A stretch of 64,000 bases of DNA, from contig QLIY01000078.1 in NCBI GenBank assembly GCA_003260075.1, positions 181,090-245,089 of the forward strand. The letters run 5' to 3'. This DNA comes from Phallusia mammillata. Lineage: Eukaryota > Chordata > Ascidiacea > Phlebobranchia > Ascidiidae. Position 1 is the stretch's first letter. Each line of letters starts with the position of its first letter. The notes beneath the pieces are model-generated. The model did no database searches and had not been told where the DNA came from. It saw only the letters and a list, made by a program, of their open reading frames with translations. The position numbers were made by a program, and so were the translations under genes. Positions 1-11,998 of this stretch are shown one piece after another.

Positions 1-1016
1 GCTACATTTATTTAACACTACTTTTATTTAAAAAATTACAAACAGTTTATGATAGCAAATAGCTTTTACCGGCATAAAGCTTAGTTAAAAAAAGTTTGAT
101 CGGTAAAATGCATTTTGCTAAAATATTGAAACCGTTTATTATGTCTATTTGTAAAACGATTTTATAACAATACTTCGGCGACTTGTTGCTGAAGTTACAA
201 CGAACGAAATTGCGCTGTGATTCGGTGAAACTTTATAAATTATTCTGAAAAAAAAAACATAAAAGATTTTCTCATCAGTCTATCTCTCACTTCCTTAATG
301 GTTTTTCTACAAGCTTGTCACCATATTTATACCCCGGCAATAGACTAGACTCCCAAACCTTACGCTTCCGACCGCTACCTCCTATTCTCACGTCGGTTCA
401 AGCCGGCCTATCCCTTCCAATCCGGAACCGAATTTAGTCAAAATCTTTGCCGATGCCGCCTCTAAATTTACTCGTCGAAATCCGCTGATATTTTCTTCCA
501 TTTGGTCGAAGGCCGTACGGAGTCGATTCTAGGTAGATTACGATCGAACGCGACCGCAGCGCATTTCTGGAAAGGGTTTGGCCGTGTCAACGCGAGACAA
601 GCCGCCAGAAATTATCTCGCCCGGAGGTCAACGTAGCAACGCCGACGTGTTTTCTGCCGTAGTCACCACTGACGATGGCATCTTTGCGCCGGGGATTTTT
701 CGAAATTATAAAACTTCTGTCAAGATGAGAGAATGCACTTGTTTATGTTTTGTTGTGTTAGTTTCGCTACATAAAGCTTTTCTTTTACAGTTTTGTACAA
801 TGAATGCCTAAAGACTTGTCACGACTGGAAATCAAACGCGGCCTTAGACATAATAGATAAATTGGTGCACTAAACCGGTTTATTTAGTAGAAATCATTTC
901 GACAAGATGACTTTGCATTCAAACTTTACAACAGTTGTGAGTTTAAATCCCGTCTTAGACTTTTTCTGGCCTTCGTCCTGCAGCATTTAAACACTTGGGA
1001 AACTAGGCCGGGGATA
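1..1016. other. Intergenic or unassigned left edge
   Basis: No gene is recognised here. Roughly 330-700 is richer in G+C than its surroundings and holds a 77-codon open frame (578-811, +), but I recognise no motif or homology in it and saw no consistent splice sites. It could be part of an exon of a gene lying to the left, or chance. The rest is AT-rich non-coding DNA. Confidence 0.4.
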
Positions 1017-1024
1017 GTAACACC

Positions 1025-2085
1025 TAGGGATGTTCAAAGTAGAATATCGAATCCTTTGGATTCGAATCCATTTTTGCCGTTTATATCGGGTAATTGGAAC
1101 CGATATAAAAGTGTGCTCTCGACGTTGGTAAACATGTAAACACATGCGTTACGTTTTTACGTCGACGCCCAGTCATTGCATCAGTTGCAAAAGACGGCAA
1201 GTGACTCGTCGCCGACAAATCAGGGATACAATACCTTAACGCCAAGTTATACAACGGCTTAACGCCAAGTCACGAGTCGCTATAACAACGCCATAACGAC
1301 GGTTGTGCATTGGAAGCAGAATTAACAAGTAGCGCACTTGTTACGCATCTGTTCACGTCAATATGTTTATTCCCATAAAGACGTACCGGCGACTTTTTGC
1401 AACGTCTTACCAGCATGTAATTGTTTTCCTACTTTGACAACTAAAAACGTTTAACGGTCATAGCGTTATGCAGCCATTGGAAGCATGGGATTGTCTGTTA
1501 ATATCGCAAAAACAGTGAAGGAACGCTGCAAAAGTCACGTTTTGAGTTGCAAAATCGCAGGTAGTTTAATTGGGATTTAAATATTTTTCACCCAATGTCC
1601 CAACTTTGTTTGCTAGGGTGCATGTTTTTGCAGTTGTTTTAGGTTAACATGTTTTTGCAGTTGTTTTAGGTTAACAAACGTTACATTGTATGCCAGGGAG
1701 TATATGTCAGTCCTCTACCACCATACAAATCAAATTGCCACAGCATGCTTACAAGATAGTAACTTCTACTGAAGAAAATAAACATCAATGTTATAAATAT
1801 TTTTCAACCTTATGCTATTTTTTGGCTTTGTGGATTTTGGGGCATTTAGTTTCAATGCAGTTGTGCAAAGATTTTTTTCCCAGTGTTTTTCTTTGTTTTG
1901 GTTGGTTCTTATTTACATTATATACAAATGAAGAATATGTTTTAAAAAGTATTAAACTAGTCTACTTTGATTGTTGTCAAGATTAATGACTGTACAGTCA
2001 AAGATAATGTAAGAATTGGATTCGATATTCTAGATTCGAAACAATTATTCTAGAATACCCAGCTATTCTACTTTGAACATCCCTA
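1025..2085. mobile_element. Non-autonomous hAT-type DNA transposon, 1,061 bp
   Basis: The two ends are perfect terminal inverted repeats of at least 20 bp (TAGGGATGTTCAAAGTAGAA and its complement). The element is flanked by an exact 8-bp direct repeat, GTAACACC, at 1017-1024 and 2086-2093, which is the target-site duplication length typical of hAT transposition. Further subterminal copies of a GGATTCGATATTC-type motif lie inside both ends. No transposase frame is visible; the longest internal frame (1690-1986) has no recognisable domain. Inside is a 27-29 bp tandem duplication at about 1621-1676. The intact target duplication suggests a fairly recent insertion. Confidence 0.85.
1621..1676. 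repeat. Tandem duplication, two copies of about 28 bp
   Basis: The unit catgtttttgcagttgtttt followed by aggttaa occurs twice head to tail. It lies inside the hAT-type element at 1025-2085. Confidence 0.8.
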
Positions 2086-2355
2086 GTAACACCCCATTTT
2101 TCGTGTTACCTTAAAACAGTGAACTTCAGGTAACTTGCACTGGTCGTGAAGAATATGGCGATTTTCAGTTTCAAAGTGTGCAACATTTAATCATAAATTT
2201 TTGCAATCCAAATTTTTAGACATTCACCATTACAAGCATTTGACTGTACCGATACAAACACACTAATTTGCAAACAGAAATGTGTATTTAGTTGATTACA
2301 AATAATTTTTTACAAACAAGCAAAAAAAAACTATGATTGGCGCAGAAAATCAGGT

Positions 2356-5300
2356 TTATGACGTAACTGCACTGCTGACGTCATGAGGCGAACTCCAGAG
2401 CGACTGACTCGAGTTAAGCATCGACCGCGAGTGGGCGAAAGAGAGCCGGTCGAGAGGTGACGCCACAAGTTGCTGCTTGGCAATCGTTTTCCGGTCAGAG
2501 CGCTTGAAGTACATCGGCACATACGCGACGTGGCCGTTCGAGTAACACTGCAAATTAAAACGTTGCATATTTGGAAACAGTTACACAATGGAATAGTTTC
2601 TTATTCAAATAAATGTTGAATAAAATAACTGACGGTGCCAAGTTTATGCAAAATTTATATTTCTAAGTTTTGTTTTATGGACTGATATTATTTTCTTGGG
2701 AACGCCTTTCCATTTTCACCTGAAATAAGTTACAATCAACTTTGGTTAATTAGGAATAGTTTCGACCAAAAAAAAAATGTCCGGATCAGGCGAAGGTCCG
2801 GGTTAACCGATGTCGATTAGTTCAAGCCGTACCACATTACAAATCATTTGTACCTGGAGTTTTGTTCGAAATAGGCGAAGATCCGGATTAACTGACGTTT
2901 ACTCTAGTTCAAAATAATGAAATTTGGGGGGGGAATCTTTTCATCAGTGACATGTGCGGAAAACACATTACCGTAAGTGACACGTAACTTACCACAGTAA
3001 GACATGATCCTTGGTTGAAATTAGGCTTGAAAGCGATAAAATTTGGAGCTGACTCTCCGTCTCCACTAATGTTTCCACTACAAAGAAAAAAATGCCTATG
3101 TTTTGGAGCTGACGATTTTTTAAACACAGCATAATAATTTAGCGAAATATATTGTCTACTGCACGTAACAGAATGAACAAAGTTATAGCGTTGAGGTAAT
3201 CAGCTCTAAATCAAAGGTTTAGTACTTAATGATTTGCTTGGTGAACGTTTGTGTTATGACAGGTTTACAAAGAGCACTTATGTGTAGCAGGTTTGGACTA
3301 CATGTACTTGAAAAACAATACTAAAAACTGTTTGGCTAAAAACTCACCGAAACGTAAGAGTGAAAACCGGAAGTGACGAAACAGAATAAAGGGCGATCAC
3401 GTGGCTTCTCGGGTCGTCAGGGTGAAACATGATAGCTAGTCTCTCGCCAGTCTCGTCCCAAACCATGGAATGAATGTAATCTCTACAGCGAAAACAAAAA
3501 TACCTTTATAACAGCGCTTTTCCCATACATTGGTCTCAAAAAAGGGTATTTACCTTTTGACGTCACTGTCCTGCTCGTCATCAGGAGTCAGATCTAGCAC
3601 CACCACCGCGTTTTTGGATCCATCCACGACTGGTTTGTCGCTTTGGTGGGAATCCCCGAACCCGAGACTGTACACGCGGGGGTCCCCCACCACCGAGAAA
3701 AGCAAAATAGTTCCATTTGGGTTCCAACATGCTGCCTGGAAGCAGAAAACATAGCGCATTTTTAAGGCCAAGATAGATCAAAGACTAGTTCTAGATCTAA
3801 ATGCAAAAATATGAGTAAATTGACTTTGAGGACTAGCAGGGTAATTACTGGGTTTATCAAGTCAAACGTCTCTTTAACTATATCTACCATATCTACCGTT
3901 AATTTTTTTTATCCAAATCCACCCAAAAAGGGCGGACAAACAAATGTCAACGATCTGTCCATAACTAATGCACCTGCACCCTTCCTGATAGTTGGGACCA
4001 GCGTTCGTTGGACCACGAGGCGGTTTCAAAGACACGAAACGATGATGATGGAGTTGCTGCTAGCACTTTGCTACCACCTAGTGAGAAGAGTAGTCGAGAA
4101 ACTCCCCCACTGGTTGTCACATGTTGTATGACCTGATGCTTTTTCTGACATACATCCCAAACCTAGAAGTTGTGCAATTATAAACAAAATACACTGATTG
4201 TTAACACAAGGAATAAAGGGATTCACTAAAATTGTAGACACACTAACAAAGGTAAAAACTTTATCTAGCCAGTTCTAGTCAATAACTAGCCCCATAGCTA
4301 CTAATAAAATTGAACAAAGGAGGAAAGCTTCAAATAAACGATGCAATATTTAGCTTTTATGTTTGGCATAAATAGTTATTTCAAAGTCCTAATTATTGCT
4401 GTGTGAGGCTAATTATTGTTGCATTGACACAGATGCTGAATAATCTATATTAGGTAGTGTATATAACTGTGTTCCAGGAAATATATTTTCATAAAATTGG
4501 AACTAAAAAATCTTACAAAAGACAAACTTACCACAATGGCTGAGCTAAGAGCAGAACAAGCAAAAAGTTGATCAAAACCATGTGGACTCCACGATAATGA
4601 TGTCACTGGACTGTGACCACTGTACGAAAGCACTTGCACGGCCCCAGTTGACGGCCGAGTGGACATGGACATGGGGTCAATGTTCCAAATGAGAATTGCA
4701 GTTTGGGTTCCCACAGCAAGGATTGAAGCTGATAGCGGTTTCCATTTCAGATCTGTGATGTTACGCTGTAATTTATGTTTCAGCACAGGCACTGTTTCAC
4801 TGCAAAAAAGTGTTTAAATTGTTTTAATGAACTTTTTATCATACAAAAAGACTTGTTGGTTGCAATAGGCAATTTATTACATCAATAATTCAAAATTCCA
4901 TGGCATCATTACAAAACAACCAAATTTGGTATTTCGAATTAGGAACTTTAGGACAAAATATATTACCCTTTTGTAAAATTGCACACTTTAGCATTTGTAC
5001 ATTAAAGGGTAGTAGCCTTACAAGACTTTTACTATAATATAGAAATGTTGTCAAAACTGTATTAGAACAGTGGTATTTCAGAAACAAAAGGTGTACATTG
5101 CATTAGAAGATGTATGAAATTCTCAAACTAATAACATTCAACAATACTAACTTGTCACAATAGTGAACTCTGATCGTGTCATCCTTTAATGCTATTGCAA
5201 ATTTATTGGCTTTCGAATGCCACTCTAGGTGTCTGATTGGACTTTCCAACCTGCAGTAGTCAAAACTGTGTGAGTATAATGCCTAGTGTTATCACTGTGA

Positions 5301-6162
5301 TTGAAACATAACACTACCAGTTGCTGTTTGATGAAAATGACTGGAGTAGTTGATCATTGGATAACTGCAATGAGGATAAAAATATGTGATTGTGAAGTAT
5401 GTCACAATCTTTTAAATGAGACAATAAGGTACCTTTAGGTGTGGAAAAAATGTAAACTGCATTCCATTTACCCAGCGAAGTGAAACCAATAAAAATTGAC
5501 ATGATGACCTCAGTGCATTTGGAACTAAGTAAAAAACACATTTCAATTTTATTACCACAAGGTATTATTGCTTCATGCCAAACCAACCATTCTGATGATG
5601 TTCATCACTGCACATTTCAGTTAATACACCAAACAGTCCATGCCCATACCTACAAACAAATATAACATTATTTCATTGCTCTTGGCAGTAAAGTCAAAAA
5701 ACTACTGCAGATATTTGTGTTTAAAAATGACCAAAGAGATGTCAGGAGCAGTTTGTTTTACTTAATTATTGTGTGCACACAAACATGTTTGTTAACTTTG
5801 TGACCACATGTTTTGTTTATATCTGCATTAGAAACGTACCAAGCAGATTGTAGTCTTTGCCAAAATGTTTCGTTGTGCTCCAAAAATGCTGACTGTGCAG
5901 TTTCGCAGGTGACCGCAGATCTTCGTAGGCTTTCTGATGTAACGTGAACTTTTGGAAAAGTGGCAACCTTGTTCAATAAAAAACATTTAATTTATGTTAC
6001 TAATTCATTGTTAGGTGTGTACTTTTTTTGTCAAGATGTACAGATTTGAGTCAATTTCCAAGCCTTTACCTGTCCTTCTAATAAGATTTCTCCTTGAAAC
6101 GAACGGTCGGTTACTAGTTCACCGTTAAGTTCACATAATGTTTGGTTGCTTTCTGAAATCAT
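2356..6162 (-). CDS. AAAS: ALADIN, WD-repeat nucleoporin
   Basis: ALADIN is a WD40 protein of the nuclear pore complex, anchored in vertebrates by NDC1; its loss causes triple-A syndrome in humans. Coding exons on the minus strand: 6070-6162, 5840-5967, 5588-5649, 5472-5524, 5318-5364, 5152-5250, 4532-4799, 3980-4162, 3554-3735, 3348-3482, 2993-3077, 2356-2547. Together they give 1,527 nt, 508 residues, close to human ALADIN (546). Hallmarks: ELNGELVTD near the N terminus, [29 protein letters not shown] starting about residue 166, [40 protein letters not shown], and a C-terminal [11 protein letters not shown]-type blades occupy roughly residues 130-430. The start Met at 6162 is chosen because the preceding splice junction puts a stop in frame upstream; a probable 5' UTR exon ends at the donor at 6618. 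The exon at 5472-5524 is the least certain; it was placed by phase and weak similarity. Confidence 0.95.
2757..2905. repeat. Dispersed repeat fragment with tccgga motif
   Basis: In AAAS intron 11. The block tgtccggatcaggcgaaggt, followed about 80 bp later by a diverged second copy (ggcgaagatccggattaact), resembles a stretch in a CCT3 intron at about 18175-18262 that also runs into a catttgtacct motif. It is an old, degenerate family with no defined ends. Confidence 0.4.
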
Positions 6163-6617
6163 TCCTAATGCAGGGAAATACCTAAATTATTTTATACACA
6201 CAACAAAATCAGTTTTGAAACGTGACTTAAATATTACACAGACCAAGGCGGGAAATTTATGGGGATTTCCCTAACATGCAAAAATTTTGATTGAGTGAAA
6301 ACTGAAAAGTTGCTATGTTTTTAAATCTCATCTAAAAACAACGTGTATGTATGGTGATTTTAATGTATAAATCGCTAATTCTTACTAGATTTCCATTGTC
6401 ACCCAAAATAACTGTTGTTTGTTTTCACATTTTTCGCTCTTGTGTTTAAATATACAGCTAATAACTTATAACCGCTGTTTTCATTTTTCACGCCCCTGGA
6501 TTAAAGATGTTAAGCCAATTTGCCAATTTAACTAGTTTGTGATAACTGTAGTTCTGATTTAACACTTCTTCGTCTATCAATATGTAACCAACCCACCCAC
6601 GCACGCAAGCAGCTTAC

Positions 6618-6662
6618 CTTCAAAACCTCCAGTCTTCCAGGAATTATGACCTAGTGGAATAT
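6618..6662 (-). other. AAAS: Probable 5' UTR exon of AAAS
   Basis: A consensus donor (AAG|gtaagc on the minus strand) sits at 6618 and pairs with the acceptor just upstream of the ATG exon (exon edge at 6181). The reading frame joined to the start codon contains a stop, so this exon would be untranslated. The 5' limit is not visible. Confidence 0.4.
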
Positions 6663-7971
6663 TAGTGTTGTTAACAGTTGAGCTTCTATTTGACACTACG
6701 TTTTCGCGAAAGTGCGTTTACAAGAAGACCTTGAAAACCACGGTAGGCCTATTTCAAATATATCAGCAACATGTCCCTATGTTAAATTATTTTTCTGTAG
6801 ATTTATATTTCATTTTTAACAGCAATTACATTTTCTGTCTTAATAGTGTTAGTTGTAATTAACGCAGACAAAATCTAATCACGCAATGTTAGGCACAAGT
6901 AATTTGTGAATTGAGCAGAAGTGTAGCCTACATTTGCGGCTTACACACACACGCAACAACAAAAACAAGTGTTTGCATACGTGCCCCAATGGAAATCTTT
7001 TTCTGAATATTTGGCCTTTGAAACTGATTAGAACGGACAGTTTGGTTTACAGGATTTTCATGTTATAAACCAAGTAGAAATACGCGTCTAGTTACTTGAC
7101 CCTTTATTCAGACAGATAAGCTTATGTTTAAACTAGCGACCGTAAGTGAAACAAGTAAGCCTACATGTGATGTTACTGGCTGTAGCTTCAAAGTCGTAAG
7201 CCCAGCGATGCAGGATAACTTTGAGAACTAACTAAATATTTGTGTATGGAGCCTTGCTTTCAGTTTTGTGGTTTGGTTTTAAGCTGGGCCAGCGGATACC
7301 AAACTGTGGTAAGCATAACACAAGCGGTTTGCGATGGCCTCTCAGGTATGACACAATCTGACTATAGTTGTGTAAAGTCTTATCAAACGTATACTATTAG
7401 TAATGACTTAGGCTTGTACCCATTACTTATCAACTCAATAAACTAACTTTATTCTTAAACGCCGTCCTCTTTATCGGACTAAGCTCAGACAAGCAGTAGC
7501 TCAGATAGCGAGTGTATTACACCTACAGCGAAAGATACTTCTGTAGTAATAAGTACGACGTCAACTCGACCAACCCTTACATGCGCGAGCACTGAACGAA
7601 ACCACCAAGCAGTGCGAGCAAGAATCCTTGCATAACACGTTATTGTAATTTCTTTTCATTTTTCAAAGACACTTTTACACAAACGCTATGTAATATATAG
7701 TACAATGTGAAACAATACAAAAATAACAAAAACTTTAAACAAAATTTGGCAATAACGTGTTAAGCGTGATAAAGTTTAAGATCAAACTTGTTGGCGCCTA
7801 CTAAATGACGAAATACACCATTTATAAACGTTGGCTGTTTTGAGTTACACAATATACACTTAAAGAGTTAAGTCATGGTAGAAAAAAGGCTATGGGTAAC
7901 GGATTCCAAAAGCAGTTTGTTACAAATACAACACTTTGGTCAAAGTTAAAATCTAATGTACTATTATACGA
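6663..7971. other. Intergenic, AAAS to sulfotransferase A
   Basis: AT-rich, with no recognisable gene. It should hold the AAAS promoter on the left and the 3' end of the first sulfotransferase gene on the right. Frames at 6665-6862 and 7240-7446 show no domain. Confidence 0.5.
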
Positions 7972-9919
7972 TTACTTTTTTATTAAACTCGCCAAAAATG
8001 GATGTAAAATATTTTGAAAAAAGCTGCCTCGGTAAAATCTGTATCCCAAGAAAACACTAAATACAGCAAGCAAGCTAGATGTTGTCAATGCCTCTGCCAC
8101 AAGTTGCTTCATTATATTATTTGTTTGTGCCAATTCCGTTAAAAGGACGGAGCCTTTGTTCCTGTGAGGGAACGGTTTGTCTGGAATTTCTTCCCCCAGA
8201 AATTCACACAAAGGTTCCCAGCCTTCTGTCACTTTGTAAACCAGCAGCTTGTCTTTAGGTGCCCTCTGTGAAAATAGGCATTTAGATAAGGTCTTTATAG
8301 ATAAGGGAGGTTTAAAGGGTCATGTTTTTTTTTTATTAAACGTTGCACCAAATACTAATGTTGTCAGTAATACAATGTTTCTATCAAACCGGCGAGGCAG
8401 GTAGCACGACCGTGGTCCTATTAATGTGAGCACAACGCATTCAGGCGTTACCCGTACATCAAGGGATAAAACTGAACAAACAGGCATGTCAGTTTTCATT
8501 GTGTACACTGGTTGCATAAGAATTTAGGCTGGAAATAAAGTTCGAGGAAAGACAACTTCGTATTTTACCTATCATCGTGTGATTTTTGACAAATGAAAAA
8601 AAAGGAATCAGGTCACCTGCATGACATAGCTGTTGTGTTCTCTGTACATTTTTCTGATCAATGTTTCTCCAAAAAGCTCCTTTTTGTTGCTTGGGAAACT
8701 TGAAACGTCACTAACCAGTTTATCTGAGCATAAGAATAACGTCACTGCCACACAAGTAGCCTGGATACATGATTAAAAAAAAAACAAGTATTGTATGAAT
8801 TTTAGTCCCTTCTTTGAAAGCTATAGGGCTTAGGGCTTCATTGCTTACATGAGTGATATCGGTAGTACCAAATTCTCCATAATGATGGCGAAAAGGCTTC
8901 GACAAACCAACCCAAATAACTTTTGTTGAGCTGATTCCACTGCTTTGCCATGCTCGGGTACCACGAATCTTCATCGCGAATTGTTAAAATGATCTAAGAA
9001 TAAAAAGCGGTGTTAACACCAAAAGCTTCATTATGGACGAACGTATATCAAGTCCATTCACTCGTTCAATAAAATTTACGTTGAGTAAATATTTGATTCA
9101 ATATGACTTGTATATTTTGGTATCAAGGAAGTTGCACTCAATCAGCGTATCGTAACCTTTTTTCTGTGCGTACTCTTCAATGACTGGGTTAATTAGACTA
9201 CATTAAATTGTAAGTTAGTAATTGAAACAACCTTTCGAATAATTGTAACTACAGATACCATCAATACAGAATTTAGCCAAAAAAGCTTTAAAAGTCGACA
9301 GTGTGTGCTGCTGCGCAGAGGCATTTTTAAAATTAGTCTTTGTTTTAACACCGTAACCTTGCTTTGGTGGATAGAAGTGCTTTGCTTAAGAGCCACTGCA
9401 AAGAAACTTAGCATTAAAAAATTATCAAGTAAAACGTTTTGGTTAATTGTGTTTTTCTTATACTCTAACAGGTTGATACCAGTTTGCAATCTCTGTTAGC
9501 CTACAGCAAGAGCTTTAACATCAGACTCCCTCAGTCGAAATGTATTTCAAACTGCAAGATTGTATCCGTAGAGGTTCTAACCATATATAAGCCAAAAAGT
9601 ACGCGTTTCCCCAAAAACCAATAAGAAAAGTTAGTTAATGGACATTTTCTCTGCCTACAGCGCTAACCTTTGCATCTGGAAAAGCCTCGTGAAATTGTTC
9701 CCAAAAGACGTAACAAGGCAAATCAGTAACTGCGTCGACTCCCTTGTACATGCGACGGAAATCTTCTGGTGTTCCACCCTTTGTTATAATCTTCACCCAT
9801 TCGTCGCTAAGGTAATAGGCGTTTTCCAACATATCATACGTGTTGTAGCCCAAAACCTTAAAAGCTTCACACATCGTTTTGGTTCCAGTCTTAGAGTACC
9901 CAGCTAGTATAACCTTCAT
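7972..9919 (-). CDS. P-loop sulfotransferase-like protein, paralogue A
   Basis: Four exons on the minus strand: 9668-9919, 8849-8993, 8617-8723, 7972-8265; 798 nt, 265 residues. The N terminus carries a P-loop-like PAPS-binding segment, LAGYSKTGTKTM (residues 5-16), followed by GYNTYDMLENAYYL, GGTPEDFRRMYKGVDAVTD, FPDAK, then ILTIRDEDSWYPS and FGETLIRKMYREHN. The C-terminal exon has LLVYKVTEGWEPLCEFLGEE and PDKPFPHRN, then a hydrophobic stretch at about 226-245 that could anchor it in a membrane. The pattern matches the Sulfotransfer_4-type family common in marine invertebrates; such proteins are often mislabelled as NAD-dependent epimerases. Substrate unknown. Intron phases are identical to paralogue B at 11999-15324, so the two arose by tandem duplication. 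The single Met at 9919 directly precedes the P-loop strand, which supports this start. Confidence 0.88.
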
Positions 9920-10436
9920 CTTTCCTTGTTGCTTGAAACCTTTCTAATTTTACACGAAAGTCAGTTGATACTAAGCGTTAAGGTTTAGTGCAAGTTCATT
10001 TTAAGTTTTTCTGTAGCAACGTTTCCGAAAAAGGGGTTTGTGAACTATTGAATTTACTGGAAAATTTTATGATGGTGAATCATTTACGGTTCGTTTGCTA
10101 GCCTCGTGGTTGACACTATTACAAATTTATGGACCTTGCCCTTGACTTTTTCCTGCGTCTGTTCTCGATTATTGTAACATGTGTTTAACTACGCTGTGTA
10201 ATACTTTCTGAGAAATTGAAGGGACTTACTAAATGGGTTTCATAAGTTATCATAAAACCTATGTTACTTGTAGGCATACATGCCGCTTTGACACTATGCC
10301 ATGTGTTATCATATGTCACAACAAAAAGTGGACAAGTAACCGAAACAGTTACTCCGCATGTTAGTAAAATAATAATGCCTACGCACGTTTCAAATATCAG
10401 AGACTCGAATTGAAATGAACTGCACGTAAGGGACAC

Positions 10437-10762
10437 ATGGTCATTAGAATCACCAGTGTGTTAGATACATGCAGACCCAAGCAGAACTTTCATCAAATTA
10501 CCATACTCAACCTCTGTAAGAGGCTTTTTCATAAAAAAATTTCAGTCGAACATGCATAACAGACAATGCTTATTTTCGTGATTCCAATTGAAAAGGGGGG
10601 GGGGGTATGGTCATTAGAATCACCAGTGTGTTAGATAAACGCAGACCCAAGCAGAACTTTCATCAAATTACCTTTTAACCTCTGTAAGAGGCTTTTTCAT
10701 GAAAAAATTTCAGTAGAACATGCATAACAGACAATGCTTATTTTCGTGATTCCAATTGAAAA
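10437..10762. repeat. Direct duplication split by a G run (probable allelic contig ends)
   Basis: Copy 1 is 10437-10594, an 11-G run is at 10595-10605 (one G belongs to the flank), and copy 2 is 10607-10762. The copies match along their length but differ by substitutions (gatacatgc versus gataaacgc) and a small indel, as two alleles would. Confidence 0.85.
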
Positions 10763-11104
10763 GAGTATCATCATATCCCTATGCATCTGCTGTCTTGTTT
10801 ATCTGTTTTTCAATCGAGCTTATGCTTAAGGTGTTGTCTCTGTTTGTTTCTGATTTCTGTACACGTAAAGAGTGATTTAGTAAACCTTCGATCGCACAAC
10901 GAAATTGGTGTGTGACAATAATTGCTGACAAGACTAAATTTGATCATTTAAAATCTTCTATATTTGCAACAGTTCAAGAAAGTATGGATATAAACTAGAT
11001 TTAAACTAACGTGCAGTTGTTTATAATTTGATCTGTGTTCGTTATGGTTTGTCGTTTCAACCATATTAGAAAGACATTAGATTTGTGAGTAAACCTGTCG
11101 TTCA

Positions 11105-11394
11105 GGGGTCGCATTTTACTGCCGGAATCCAACCTCTTAATACGTTTCAAAGTCATGACCTTGGGTACGTTTATGGGCTAACTACATATCAATACATGGG
11201 AAAACAAAAAGAAAACAGTGATAAAAAAGTAAACGATGTACTGGGGGGGGGGTAGGGGTCGCATTTTACTGCCGGAATCCAACCTCTTAAAACGTTTCAA
11301 AGTCATGACCTTGGGTACGTTTATGGGCTAATTACATATCAATACAGCATGGGAAAACAAAAAGAAAACAGTGATAAAAAAGTAAACGATGTAC
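11105..11394. repeat. Direct duplication split by a G run (probable allelic contig ends)
   Basis: Copy 1 is 11105-11242, a 10-G run is at 11243-11252, and copy 2 is 11255-11394. Differences include aatac versus aaaac and a 4-bp indel in the aatacatggg / aatacagcatggg stretch. Confidence 0.85.
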
Positions 11395-11555
11395 TTAATG
11401 TACCTTTAGGGTTGCTCGTATTTCATGCACTTTTAGCCTTGGTGATTTAAAGCTTAAGATAAACAGAAACACAATAAGGATTCAACGCTAAGTGCCTTGA
11501 ACATACAACAAACAAGTTATCAACTTCTCGGAAGTCACGTTAAAGTTTAACTATA

Positions 11556-11863
11556 GCTTGTTTCGGAAATGTTGCGACAGATTTAGCGCGGCAAATTTCC
11601 TGACAAAACCATCAACACCTGCTATAGCAAGCAAAACGTATTTAATTAAGAAGCAATAATCACGTTTTGCACACATAAATCAGAATAATATCACATGACG
11701 TCTTGCACGAGGGGGGGGGGGCTTGTTTCGGAAATTTAGCGCGGCAAATTTCCTGACAAAACCATCAACACCTGATATAGCAAGCAAAAGGTATTTAATT
11801 AAGAAGCAATAATCGCGTTTTGCACACATAAATCAGAATAATATCACATGACGTCTTGCACGA
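11556..11863. repeat. Direct duplication split by a G run (probable allelic contig ends)
   Basis: Copy 1 is 11556-11710, an 11-G run is at 11711-11721, and copy 2 is 11721-11863. Copy 2 lacks about 11 bp present in copy 1 (tgttgcgacag) and has scattered substitutions. Confidence 0.85.
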
Positions 11864-11998
11864 ACGCTTTATGGTTGATCTCAAAATAAATGTTCATCTC
11901 TAAGATTTTATTACGCAATAAGTTTTTCACTTTAAATTGGGAATTATAGTGCTGGCCTTTGATTTTAATTGTAAACTCCAACCGAGCAATGTGCAAAT

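Larger units (their letters stand above)
9920..11998. other. Intergenic between the two sulfotransferase genes
   Basis: No gene recognised. The stretch holds three separate direct duplications, each split by a run of 10-11 G (entries at 10437, 11105 and 11556). With one copy of each removed, true spacing between the paralogues would be about 0.45 kb shorter. Confidence 0.6.

Noticed and set aside
2926-2933. 8-G run in AAAS intron 11
   Set aside because: Shorter than the 10-base spacers and without duplicated flanks; probably a natural homopolymer.
3811-4131. 106-codon + strand frame
   Set aside because: Antisense shadow of AAAS exon 3980-4162.
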